Source: Bacteroidia bacterium
GTDB lineage: Bacteria > Bacteroidota > Bacteroidia > Cytophagales > Cyclobacteriaceae
NCBI GenBank assembly: GCA_030430325.1
Contig: JAUIFR010000009.1
Span: 1 to 32,577 of the forward strand
Length of the DNA stretch: 32,577 nt
Direction of reading: 5' to 3'
Within the stretch, counting starts at the first letter, position 1; each line of letters opens with the position of its first letter. Of this stretch, positions 19,601 through 30,900 are shown in pieces. The position numbers and the translations under genes are program-made. The notes under the pieces were generated by a model. It made no database searches and was not told the origin of the DNA. It worked only from the letters and a program-made list of their open reading frames with translations.

Positions 19601-21343
19601 CTGATCAAGTGGTTGATGGAGAAAAAATTATCCAAGCGTTTGAGAGAAATGCAGGAAAGCGGAGATATTGCTCCAGAATATCAGGGGATACATTTAGTGA
19701 ATGATTTCCTTTCGTGTACTGGGTTTCAATTTGCGAAAATCATCTCTCCTTTTGATGGGACACCGCTACCGGCTGATGAACTAGCAAATTATGATTATCT
19801 TACTGATAAGCCTTATAATGTGCTAGACTGGATTCATATTCCAGTACAACTAAAGCAGGAGTTCTCGTTAGCCGATTATTTGGCAGGCAATAGCCCTTTC
19901 AAGAAAGAAAATGGAGATTATTACTATGCCCCATTATTTGATTGGAATCCTCAATTTGAAGAAGAGAGTATTTTACCTAATATCAAAAATCCGATATATG
20001 CATTTAAATATTTTCAGTACGAAGATGTTGGTTTATACCAATCATTAGAATCGATGACATGTTTTATGGATCCAAATGATTGTTATGATACAGATAATCA
20101 AGGGATACTCATACTTGAGGATGGAAAGCCGAAAAAAATCCCATGTTGTGGTGAAGAAGGTGATTCTTTTTGTCACAAAGATTATGAATACCCAAATTTG
20201 GAGAATATAACAGAAGGAGTGGGAGAAGATGGAAACGGGAAATTTAAGTATGTGGTAGATGAATTTTGTGGAAGAGGAAGAATCCGTTGCCCTTATACCT
20301 ATGAGTTTTGGAGCAGTGCACAACGATATACTTTCTACGATATGCTCAAAACCTATGTAGAAACAGATGCTAAAGATTGGCAATTGGCTATAAAAACCTG
20401 TGATGACGTGGTTAATAAGACATTGTGGTATGAAAATAAAATTACTGATGTGGAGGAAGAAGGGTATAATTACCCAGGATGGATCGATAAAAATCAGTAT
20501 GCTCAATTAAATCTACTAGAAAAATTATACTATCAGCAAGTCTCTATTCAACAGGGGGGAGAAACCGTAACCGAATTTGCCCTGACAGAGATTAGCTTGA
20601 TGGAATTAATTGGTGACTGTAATGGGGGATGTGAGCAAAAATCACAGGAAATCAAAAATGACTTAATTGAACTCCTCCTCTCAAAATGTTATATCATTGG
20701 TGGCTGTAAAACAGAAGATACCCCCGAAATAGTTCCCGAAGAGGATATTGATGTGATTGTTGCACATTTAGTGCAGTTTTGTAAAAACCAATGTGAGCTG
20801 ACAACTTTTTCTTGTAATGTAGAAGATTGTAGAAATATCAATGTTGTTAAATCCGAGACCGGCGCAAATTATACGATGCCTAATGTTCGAGCAGGGGTTT
20901 CAGGCTATCCAGATGAAGGAAATATTGAATTTTGTGATGCCCAATTAGGCTATGATTACCGAGATTTTGAGGAATCAAAATGTGCTTATGGATATGCCTT
21001 TTATGATATCAACGGAGATTTACCAGGAGGGGAAATTTATTACTGCGAATATGAAAAGGAAGAGGATGAGCAGTATTCTTGGTATGAATATACCCGAGTG
21101 ACACAAGCTATGGAATGGAAACTCAAGATGGATATCCCATCCATGTGTGAAGACCCCGAGGAAGATCCTAAGTGCTGTGAAGATGTTCCTGAAAATGGCT
21201 TCAAAGGCAATACGTTCATGCCAAAAGGAACCTATGAAATCGAGCAAGATTTGAATGTGCCTTATGGGTTAAATACTGGTAACAAACCTGTGGAGTCACC
21301 AAAGGCAGGAGTGAATATCCATATCGATCCGAATGAGCCTTAA
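16673..21343 (+). CDS. Cys-rich N-terminal half of a Bacteroidetes Rhs protein
   Basis: 1556-aa exported protein; signal peptide MRKNYVYLVFTLLLLSFASQG. The ATG follows an AAAGGA 5 nt upstream, one of the few SD-like sites here. After a beta-rich N-terminus and an Fn3-like part (about 195-300), residues about 320-540 match the shell region of large Bacteroidetes Rhs proteins: PSMDMTLITQTVLDHSARPR, NAEGHPYSNIIYYNDPTGRV, KEQSGVGEMHK and LITVDPNNIATVTYKTKEG. The second half has many cysteines, often in pairs (CCQLNV, CEGDFCPQYTCEELINCW, DCNGGCEQKS, CKNQCELTTFSC), probably disulfides outside the cytoplasm. A DENENGIIDPSE loop near residue 800 looks like a calcium-binding turn. The protein stops before any YD repeats, Rhs core or toxin. 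In many relatives the same polypeptide continues into that part, which here lies in the 3283-aa protein. Confidence 0.7.
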   Translation: MRKNYVYLVFTLLLLSFASQGTIPLEEKNTQVMIPINLNATETIEIDNNQLFNRIITKSSLVIDFDLGDEYFLGNYEFNISLDIILEAIDENNNVIDNVFDQDSYQLAINNASSKARFYKDLTPFIVEGEAETFPFQKIKATLVSVPDYEGFEPALKNILIAQSRISMKQANSYSYDVSSLESISKSNLSANIQGKVLEMNWTDEYPITYYQLELLRLYNRFEVTMNSEEEITAIIDWSKALKHVFRAELDDNDNDLKAYQLSLTEGQGYYVYRIRPVGNYFGQGIANHKNFGAWSEGPSSGDTVLLDLNTVAPPYFYFVDPDAEHNYIMSRTFTEKDRVKEVITYASSLQQGKQVQTYLPSMDMTLITQTVLDHSARPRITTIPVPINGRLDTYEEQFMRAAGSSMLYKAKDFDADENYLDPEAVEETGNMSYYNNNPNASIPNAEGHPYSNIIYYNDPTGRVKEQSGVGEMHKIGGKSTKYFYASPSETELIALFGDEAYDSEQVFKLITVDPNNIATVTYKTKEGNVIATAVSFFEGADTNLEALESEPIEDLQVDDKITQNVKTPEGFVSSKRLAFLQNTTVNFNYNIKCEQVEELCQEADLDCDYKLEVILFKLDHNGNIEERIPVFDQALKLEPCQEIEGDQYKVLAPVVMNLTPGEYIVQKKLKAGSPTAKISENEENIDLQIKPITNLITSWLEKVDCEAMLYDFFASLHNLADAINADDLMVLQAFNNAEYPEFSASFSQDFFDIYAGNEANYKLIVPDLEIPTSLVLVTPCCQLNVPIKWEPPFRCVIEDENENGIIDPSEVPDFEAYTFEYLKPCQVDDLQSLVYNEYMKGWEVPGTFNLMVYHMLTDKYNTKNNAEEYDPEIDLGEQPNGVKPVLDGCGNPIPQNTMLACEGDFCPQYTCEELINCWKIQLRNLEAQLCQNLNFVDGPINISDEYDQESEDSEDAEDHDSVFDDNFSPKGFFMKLIKWLMEKKLSKRLREMQESGDIAPEYQGIHLVNDFLSCTGFQFAKIISPFDGTPLPADELANYDYLTDKPYNVLDWIHIPVQLKQEFSLADYLAGNSPFKKENGDYYYAPLFDWNPQFEEESILPNIKNPIYAFKYFQYEDVGLYQSLESMTCFMDPNDCYDTDNQGILILEDGKPKKIPCCGEEGDSFCHKDYEYPNLENITEGVGEDGNGKFKYVVDEFCGRGRIRCPYTYEFWSSAQRYTFYDMLKTYVETDAKDWQLAIKTCDDVVNKTLWYENKITDVEEEGYNYPGWIDKNQYAQLNLLEKLYYQQVSIQQGGETVTEFALTEISLMELIGDCNGGCEQKSQEIKNDLIELLLSKCYIIGGCKTEDTPEIVPEEDIDVIVAHLVQFCKNQCELTTFSCNVEDCRNINVVKSETGANYTMPNVRAGVSGYPDEGNIEFCDAQLGYDYRDFEESKCAYGYAFYDINGDLPGGEIYYCEYEKEEDEQYSWYEYTRVTQAMEWKLKMDIPSMCEDPEEDPKCCEDVPENGFKGNTFMPKGTYEIEQDLNVPYGLNTGNKPVESPKAGVNIHIDPNEP

Positions 21344-21460
21344 TCTTTTTAATAAAATTAATTAAGAATCAACTTGAAAATTGAATCTAATTAGCAAAAT
21401 ATATTCAAAATAGCAATAATAAAGATATGAAAATGATAAACTCAACTATAATATACACTA

Positions 21461-21495
21461 ACACAGGTTCGGAGAACCTGTGCCATAAACCCAAA
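21461..21495 (+). repeat. Palindromic repeat family 2, first copy
   Basis: CACAGGTTC (21462-21470) and GAACCTGTG (21474-21482) pair perfectly around a GGA loop, followed by CCATAAACCCAAA. The sequence at 32353-32390 has the same layout: a CAGGTTT/AAACCTG stem, then CCCTAAACCTCAAA. One stem pair differs by a compensatory C-G to T-A change. It sits just before the ATG at 21505, where it could also influence translation of the small exported gene. It resembles short intergenic palindromes (REP-like), but no transposase is in the window. Confidence 0.6.
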
Positions 21496-21504
21496 GCCAG
21501 CATC

Positions 21505-21903
21505 ATGAACTATTTATTCATCATGCTACTATTTGGTTATTCTATTATCACCCAAGCCCAGGAGCAACCGCTAGAGCTTGCTCAGTTGCAAGTGTTAAAA
21601 GAAACGTCTAATAGGACTGATTCCATTCAAACTTACCAGATCAGCTTCATCGTAAGTGATGTACACAAAGTTGGAAAACTGGAACTATCCGTACAACATG
21701 AGGGGCAGACCATCGTATTCCAAGATTTTATACGCCACCGCTCGGAGGGCAAAATGAAGCTCATCGATGGCTCAAATCAGAAACATGAACTTAACCGAGG
21801 CCGCCTAGTGTATACTTGCGGCCTACCTTATGAGCAAATAGAGGTATCGATTTGTGGTAAAGATCATAAGGGCAGCACACTACCTTGCCTCACAAGTAGA
21901 TAA
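21505..21903 (+). CDS. Small exported protein preceding the Rhs toxin gene
   Basis: 132 aa when started at the ATG at 21505, which gives a good signal peptide (MNYLFIMLLFGYSIITQAQ, cut before EQPLEL). The in-frame ATG at 21427 is longer by 26 residues but would translate the palindromic repeat and put the signal peptide inside, so I reject it. The mature part is about 113 aa of likely beta-sandwich: IQTYQISFIVSDVHKVGKLE, LSVQHEGQTIVFQDF and GRLVYTCGLPYEQIEVSICG, with three cysteines near the C-terminus. I do not recognise the family. It lies 161 bp after the 1556-aa gene and 40 bp before the toxin gene, and base composition becomes more GC-rich from here on. An accessory subunit or chaperone of the toxin protein would fit. 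Confidence 0.6.
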   Translation: MNYLFIMLLFGYSIITQAQEQPLELAQLQVLKETSNRTDSIQTYQISFIVSDVHKVGKLELSVQHEGQTIVFQDFIRHRSEGKMKLIDGSNQKHELNRGRLVYTCGLPYEQIEVSICGKDHKGSTLPCLTSR

Positions 21904-21943
21904 TCGCCAAACCAATGAATAGAAAAATTAAAACAGGACAATA

Positions 21944-24900
21944 ATGAAGACGACTAGCATCAAAATATTCCACTTACTCTTAATTGGGCTTTTGCTTATT
22001 ACACCCAAGCTGTATAGTGCGACCGAAGACCAACAAGCAAAAGACCGTATAACCATAAATACTGAGCTAAACGGCCCAGGCATTACCGTATGTGGAGATT
22101 TAGTAACCTACACGATCGAAATTACCAATATCAGCGCCGAGCCTGACCTGGTTACCTTAACTGATATGAAGCTCTATCCTAAATTACCCAATGGCGTCAA
22201 TTATGAAGCAGGAAGTGCCACGTCTCAAGAAATTACATTTGTGGAGAACATCGATGACCCAACCGACCCCTATTTCATTATCAATGAGCAGCTTGCACCA
22301 GGAGCATCTTTTAAGGTGTCCTACCAAGCCAAGGCGAGCTGCGAGCTCATCGATCTTATACAGTCCTGTATTGATAATGAAGAAGATAACTGCTCTGCCA
22401 CACATAATACCCGCCTAGAATATCAGATCAACAATGAGGCATTGTATTATGAAGTGGAGAGTTCATCTTATAATGTGTTTTATGCTCAGTTGAGCTTGGA
22501 TCTACCCGAAGATCAAAAAAATATTAGTATTGAAAAAATAAATGATATCACGACACGGACCTTTACTATCACAAATAGTGGTAATGGGAGCACCGACCAA
22601 GTGCGTCTTTATATTAATTATAATTCTGATGAGCAGGAGGATGACGATGATGTATCTTTGGTCAGTCTAAAAGTAAACGGAGCAGTAATTGAACCTGAAC
22701 TAGGTTCTGATCCTTTGGAATTTATAATAGAGGGCAATCTATTAGATGAAGATGGAATTTTTGATCAAGGGGATGATTTAGTAGTGGAAGAAAAAACGCA
22801 ACTAAATGGTTGTGCAACTTCTTTTGAAACTTTATTTAAAGCCCAATGGGGTTGTGGAGGCATGAGCTGCAATGAGAATAGCGATGACCATGTGGAGGCT
22901 TATTTTAATGCGCCAGCGGGCAGTCCATTTTTAAATATTGAAAAAATTCAAAATCCTCAAAGTGGTGACTTTTGTGGGAATAATCTGATTCTTGGCTATA
23001 AATATTGGAACCCAGGAAATGGCAATCAACAAGCAAGCTTGGACCAAGTCTTTGATTTGATAATCGATTATACCTCTGACGATACATACTTTCAAATCAC
23101 TGGTAATTACAAAATTATTAATGGTAATAACATCTATGAGTTTTCAGTAAATGATGGACATATAGACTTTAGCACCATTTTAGAGGCAAACCAAGATCCT
23201 GATGGACCAGGTGGACTATCTGATTTAGATGGAGATACCTATTATGACGATCTTGACGTAGGCGATGAAATTATTATTGAGGTAGAAATTTCACCTCAAT
23301 CACCAGATTATTGGGCTGAATGTACATTTCAGTCAAAGACCATTTTACAAGGAACTGCAAATTTTAATAATAATTGCAATGAAGGAATTTTTGAAGAGCA
23401 CAATAAGTTTTTTTATAACAAACCATATGCTAGCAAGCATGTAGTTGAACAAACACCACTTGAAGAAGGTGAATCAAAAGTTTATACGTTTGAAAGTATC
23501 GTTTATGGAGGTGGTGGTGAAGGTTTAAGTATTGTATGTCCAAATTACCAACTCAAAGCAATATTTGACTTACCAGATGGATTTAAAGTAGTACCTGGAA
23601 GTAAGATTTATTGGGCAAATCAAAATAATAACCTCACTCAATTAGACTACTTTATTAATGAAAATGATGAACTCGAAATTGATGGTGGAGGTTGGAATGG
23701 AAGCTACAAAATTGAACTCACATTAGATTGTGAAGGTGTAAGTGAAGACACAGAACTTCAGCCATCTATCAATTGGAAAATGTTTATGAAATGTAATCAG
23801 GATTGCGATAAAAAAATATATGTTTTATGTAGTGAATATACTGTATTAAATCAATGCGCAAAATGCGATGGGTTTTCAACTACAGGATTTACATTTCACC
23901 GAAATACATTTGGATGGTACCTAGACGGTGTGGATTATTTGACATGGGGAGAAATCAATCAAAATCCGCCATTGGCTAATAAAGATAGTGAGGGTATTCT
24001 TTTACACCGTGCACTAGTTGGAGATGAAATATTAGTTACATTAAAATCTACTTATAATAATTTAGATGTATTAAATGGATTTATCAATGTTAATATTAAT
24101 TATAAAGGTTTTACACCAGAAGATCTGTTTCTAGTAAAGGAAGAAATTAAACTCACATACAATGGAGACGACCACTTCTTTAATGATGCCATAATCAGCA
24201 TCTCAGAAGAAAATTATCAGCATACAATTAAATTAGAAGGCCTACCTATTAATGGATTAGAACCTGGACAGGAAGTTCAAATTGAATTTAAGTTAGAAGT
24301 AAATGATACAGACAATCTTAGTGCAGGCAAAAAAGTACTAAGTGAATTTACAAGCGAAGTCTATATGCAAAATCCTGATTTACATTGCAATACATTTCCA
24401 TCACCTGATTTTTGGATATTTAAACAAAATTATACCCAAAATGGAGTTAGTTTCAGTTATAATTATGATGATGAATTTACAATGGGAAGGATAGGTATTT
24501 ATGGAGCAACTTCATTTCCAAATGAACTAAGGCCTATGATAATCGTAAGTAAAGTAAGCCATCAAATTCTTGATGGATTTAAATTAGATGAAAATGCCCT
24601 TGATGCAATAGAAATTGGCCATGGCAGTGAAACCCCATTTGAGTTTACATTTGAAAATGGTTGGTACACATGGGAAATAAATGATGATTGGAAAATTAAA
24701 AACTCTACAAGCTCTAACCTTGAATTAAAACTCAATATCAAACCAGACTGCGATAATGGTTTTGATCAACCAGAAGCTGAAAAGATTTATCCAGTAAACC
24801 CAGTAATAAACACCCATTTGGAGTATAAAAGTAAAGCATACCTAAACCCTACAAATTTAAATGAAGATTTAATAATAGACTCTTTCTCCTCTTCGCTCAA

Positions 24901-27900
24901 ATATATGAGAAATCAAGACCTACTACTCACCGCCAACTCCTCCCAAGATGGCCTCAACGAAAAAGTTTACTGGCCCATACAGCTCACCAATAATACCAAT
25001 AATTGGCTTCTCCCCGACTCCGCCTATGCAAGCTGGATAGCCATAGAATTGGATCAGCAAGATGGAAGCACCATACTACTTGGCGCATACGACGACCTGG
25101 ATCCACAAGGCAACCCCATCAATCCACTAGAAACCATCACTTACGGCAAACATATGCTCATTAAATTAGGTGATATTGAGCAGGGCGGATTTAAAGACAT
25201 TTACCTAGAGGCCACCTACACCAATTGTGATGATGGTGAACAGCAAGACCTTTACGTCTTCGCCAGTTGGAATGGCTATAAAACCTACCCTAATGTAGAA
25301 GGCGCTAATAGCATTACGGACCCTGGCGTGGCTTACTGCGAACAGCCTATCCTTACTGATACCCTCCAGCTCAATTATAAGACGGCTAATATCCAGTGGT
25401 CCATCATAGACCCTGATCCCGTTTCACTTTGTGAAAATGCAACATATGGGTTGCTTATTGAAAGCATTGGTAACGCCAATATGTATGATATTGATGCCTT
25501 GATCGAGTTGCCAGAAGGTGTTACTTATGTGCCTGGAAGTGCTAGGTATCAATATCCATTCAATGAAAATAATGACGATGACTTTATCCCCACAGTTGAC
25601 CCAAATAATGAAAACACATGGCATATTGTACATGACAACGAAGCCAACATCCTTGGCCAGTCCTATTTACCTGGGCTTCACGAGGAAAACAGCAACTTAC
25701 GAGGCATGAGGCTCAAATTTGATGTCACATCCTCTTGTGACTTCGACCCAGGCATGCCCATTGAGATTACGCTTAAGGCCAACACCAATTGTAACGATGC
25801 CATCCTGCTCAAAGAAGAACGCAAACTCACCCTCATTGACGTAACCATAGACGAATTAACATTAGACCTAGAAGCTACGAGCGAGAGCTGTGGATCCACA
25901 ACCAATCAGTTGCATATTGATATTCAAAACATCGGCGATCAGCCTACAGCTGAAGAAGTGGTCGAGGTTGTTTTACCAGCCGGTGTTATTTACCTGCCAG
26001 GTTTACAAGATAACTGCCCCATGCCCTATGTGATCGAGCAAGTAGCTAATAACGATAATACCACCTCCCTGAAGTGGACCTTACCAGAAGGTACTATTGG
26101 AGCAGGTCAATCCGCTGCATTTTGCCTCTTTACAGAGGTAACAGACCCGCAGCTCACCGAGGTGAGCTACACAGCATTTACGAGTATGACTGCTGCCGCT
26201 ACCTGTATTAATAATAATGAAGAATGTGACTTACAGCCTCAAACGGGCAATGATGAAGACAGCGTTATCATTACACCTGGTTTTGATGTAACCATCACTT
26301 CCAATTTATCGCCCCCGATGTGCCCAGGCACAGAATTCCAACTAACTGCCAACGTCAGTATTGAAGGAGAATACGATTATGATTGGTCACCTGGAAATCA
26401 CGCAAACGCTCCCGTTATCGCCGTATCTCCCTTGGTGGCTACAGAGTATAGTGTTGTTGTGAGTAATGCAGAAAATTGCCAGGAGAATGCAGCATTTAGT
26501 ATTTTTCATCTTGAAATTGAAAACCCAATAATTTCAGCAACAAAAGAACTATTTTGCCCAGATGAGGCTATATCATCAACATTAACTTTAAATGAACCAA
26601 ATAACTTTATTAATTATCAATGGTACCAAGATGGATTTCCAATACCAGGTGCCAACCAATCTTTTTATAAGGCAACCACATTAGGTAGCTATAAAATAGA
26701 GGCGATGTCCCTAGAAGAAGGAAACTGTGTATTATTTAGTAATGTCATTGATTTAACTGTTGATCCGAATATACCAGCTGTGATCACAACACCTGATCCA
26801 TTGATTTATTGCCTAGAGGAAAATATACAAGTCACTTTCACAGCTACACCAGGTTATAATAATTACGCTTGGTACAACAATAATGACCTGATTGTTGGAG
26901 CAAATTCCAATGTCCTGCAGGTGAATGAATCAGGCACGTATTATGTAGTTACCATAAACCAAAATGGCTGTATTGCCACCTCTAATAATATTGAAATACT
27001 CGCGGGACCAGAAAATTTTAATGCAACCATCGCTACGGATGATCCTCTATTATATTGCTCAAATGAGGACTTTAGTGTTCATTTATATATAACAGGAAAC
27101 AATAACTTTGATACCTACCAATGGTATCGTAATAATGTAGCCATTCCAGGCGCTACAGGCAACACGTATGATGCTCCATTTATTGGCATCTACACGCTAC
27201 AAACACAACTGGATGGTTGCGAGGCCATCTCGAACGAAATCGAAGTCAAAGCACTGCCCTCACCTTTACCTGTCATTCAGCTCATTAAGCCGGCCACCTG
27301 TGCAGATACCGAAGATGGTTATGCCCATATCAAAATAGAAAATGGCACCGCCCCATTCACTTGGATTTTATACAAAGGCAACCAATTAGTTGCACAAGGA
27401 ATGGTTAATGATGCAGACATTCATTTCAATAACATGGCCACTGGAAACTATACCGTCATCGTTACAGATAATTCCCCCCTCACCTGTAGTGATCAAGTTA
27501 ATTTCAATATCCCTCACTTGGGTCCTCAAGTGAGTATCTGTGCCAGTAGTGTCAGTTGCGAGCCTTCCGAACAAGATGAAAGTATAATTCATGCAAAGGT
27601 CACTAAACCTAATATGGGCCCGGCAGATATCTATTATTACAGCATATTCGATCATAATACCAACGCTTACTTGGTGCAAAATGAGGCGCAGTTTTTTGAC
27701 ACCGAATTCCAATTTACTGTGCCTTATGCTGAAGGGCAAGGTTACGAGTTCATATTACATGTAAGTGAAAACAACCCCTGTGTGATCGAACCCGTACCTA
27801 TCAATATTCAACCTGCAACCCTAGCCCTAGGGATAGAGGACGAAGACAATGACAACATCCTGCAGCTCTGCTATGTGGGTGATACGAAAGATGTGCAGGT

Positions 27901-30900
27901 AAATGCAGGTATTAATGCAACGGCTTGTACGAATTTAGGAGACCTACTGTATACTTACCAGCTTATATTGGATAATCAGGTGGTTGCTAACGTTACTGAT
28001 GGCCCACAAGTAACACTTGAGGGGCTTGCAGAAGGGGAATATGCACTTCGTGCCCAGTGTATTACATCACCGTTTAATGATTGTAAAAAATTGATCTATT
28101 TTACTATAGAAGCCTCCTTTATGGAGCTCACAGTAGATAAGAAGGATGTCACCTGCCATGGGGATGAGGATGGCAGCGCTACAGCCAATATTGTAGGTGG
28201 ATACCCCCCTTACGGGTACGAATGGTATAACGAAAACGATGTATTACTCTCTACCCTACCCCAAATTGGTGGGCTAGCTCCAGGAAATTATTACGTAATG
28301 GTGAGTGATGCGAGTGGTTGTGAGGAGCCTGTTACTAGAGACTTCACTATTGACGAGCCTGCCCCACTTCCTGACCCCGAGTTTATCGTGTATGAGGCTT
28401 GTTATGCCAAGGTCTCCATTAATGTGGAAGAGCCAATTCATCCCTACACCTTTGATTGGGTGAAGTTTAATGAAGAGAACTTGCTCGATATGGAGCTGGT
28501 ATGGAGTGCGAGTGAAGGTAGTGAATATGTCAATATAATCGGCAACGTGATAACATGTAGGTCCGATCCTACGTTTGTGAAACCGGGCCTATATGCAGTA
28601 CGGGTTCGTGATGGGAATGGCTGTGAAGTATGGACCGAGCATCAGAAGATTGAGCCACCGAAGATAGCGAGGACCTACAACTTATGTGTGAGCTGGCAGA
28701 CACGTAGCCTTCTGGTAGCTCCTACCCCACAGCTACAGATCCAGGATATGGCCACGATCGCGGCGAGTGGGATCACGCAGGAGTTAAACGAGCAAGTGGA
28801 AGAGTGTATTGCTAATACCCAATCAGAGTTGGCATTTACCTTTGAGGAAAATTGCTATTCAGGAGACTATTTAAACGATGAGCTGGGCCTATCCTATGGG
28901 CTGAAGCAGCATCATTACACCTTATATTATTATGACCGGGCCGGAAATTTAATGCGCACCGTTCCTCCTAAAGGTGTAAATCCTCTGCAAGGAATTGACA
29001 TTACGAGGGAAAATACCCCATCGCATACCATGGTGACCAGGTATAATTATAATAATATGGGCCAACTCGTGGCACAAAATACGCCAGACGGAGGTACGTC
29101 CCAGTTTATTTATAATAATTTGGGTCAGCTGCGTTTTTCTCAAAACGCCGAGCAGGCCAAACCAGAGCACAACACCATCTCCTACACCAAGTACGACGAG
29201 CTAGGCCGCGTAGTAGAAGTGGGGGAATCCGAGCTAGGTGGTGTGCCCTACCCGGGCATCGACGATAGCGATTTTACAGCCCTCGCCGCATCGGATATCA
29301 CATCGCTTGATCAGCAAAACTTGCCAATGGATGAAATTTATCCTACCTTAGAACAAAATACCGCGCAGCGCACCAACACCTATTATAATACGCTCGCCGA
29401 TAATATTAATTATGAAAGTAAGCCGCAGCAATACTTGAGAAATAGAATCAGCTATACCACCCACGAAAATGTAGATGGGGAACTCTCCGCCACCTATTAT
29501 AGCTACGACGCCCACGGTAACGTCAAGTGGCTTGCAAACTCCCTGCCAGGACTGGGTTTACGCTACACCGCCTACCAGTACGACTTGATCAGCGGAAATG
29601 TCCTCGGTGTAGACTACAATAAAGGAGAAGTAGACCAGTTTTTTCATCGGTATAGTTATGATGAGGATAATCGTTTATTAGAAGTGAAAACTTCTCGTGA
29701 CGGTAGACTTTGGGACACCGATGCAACGTATGCGTATTACGACCACGGGCCGCTTGCCCGCGTAGAGCTGGGTGAAGATAAAGTGCAAGGTATGGACTAT
29801 ACCTACACCATCCATGGGTGGCTGAAAGCGGTGAATCATCCGAATTTAGAGAGTATTTATGATCCGGGCAGAGATGGAATGGGTTCAAGCACCGTGGGCA
29901 AAGATGCCTTCGGGATGGCACTCGGTTACTACGAGGGGGATTTTGCTAGTAGTGGTGTGGCATTTAACCAAAATGATCCTTCAAAATTAACAGGACTGGA
30001 CTTATATAATGGAAATATTAGTTCTTGGACCTCTGGTGTGACGCCCCTTGGTCAAGGGAACCAATATGAGGGTTTAACTGGGCATATCTACCAGTATGAC
30101 GGGCTGAACCGCATTAAAACAGCTGATTTTCAGTATTTTGATCAGAATTGGCAAGATACCGAGGATTTTGATGCTACTTATGCCTATGATCCGAACGGAA
30201 ATATCAGCAGCTTAACACGTTATGCCTATGACAAGGGTAACGGAAATACCATGGACGGACTCACGTATTTTTATCAAGATGGAAATAATCGCCTGGACTT
30301 TGTTGATGATCAAGCAGGCTATTGGGGCGCTGACGATATCGATAGTCAAAATGAGCAGAATTATAAGTACGATGCCATCGGTAACCTCGTGTATGACGAC
30401 TTTGGAGAGAAAATCATTAATATTGATTGGAGCGTTTATGGTAAAGTACACCGCATCAAGCAGTGGGAAGATAATATCATCACCACATTCACTTATGATG
30501 CGGCCGGAAACCGCATTAAAAAGAAAGCCACTAATGGGGGAAATACCACTACTACATTTTATTCCAGGGACGCTTCGGGAAATATCTTAGCGGTATATGA
30601 AAAAATCAATAACGGCCCGATTAACCTGATCGAGCAGCCTATTTATGGGTCCGATCGCCTGGGTGAACGGAAAGAAGTGGTGGATATTAGTGGGCAGCTG
30701 CCTGAAAGTGATGTGTTTACAAGGAGACTGGGCCTTAAAACCTATGAGCTGAAGGATCATTTATCCAATGTGAGAGCAACGGTGAGTGATTATAACTTGG
30801 CGACGGTCGATGGGGATGATCTGGTGAGTCCTAGAGCGGATCTGAGTTCGTATCAGCATTACTATGCCTTTGGGATGCAGCAGCCGGGGAGATCATTTAA

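Noticed and set aside
21427-21504. Earlier ATG at 21427 for the small exported protein
   Set aside because: The extension translates the palindromic repeat and would bury the signal peptide; the ATG at 21505 gives a normal signal peptide.
29589-30590. Overlapping ORFs of 79-122 aa on both strands inside the Rhs region
   Set aside because: They lie entirely within the YD-repeat coding frame, show no domain or signal of their own, and are shadows of its codon pattern.
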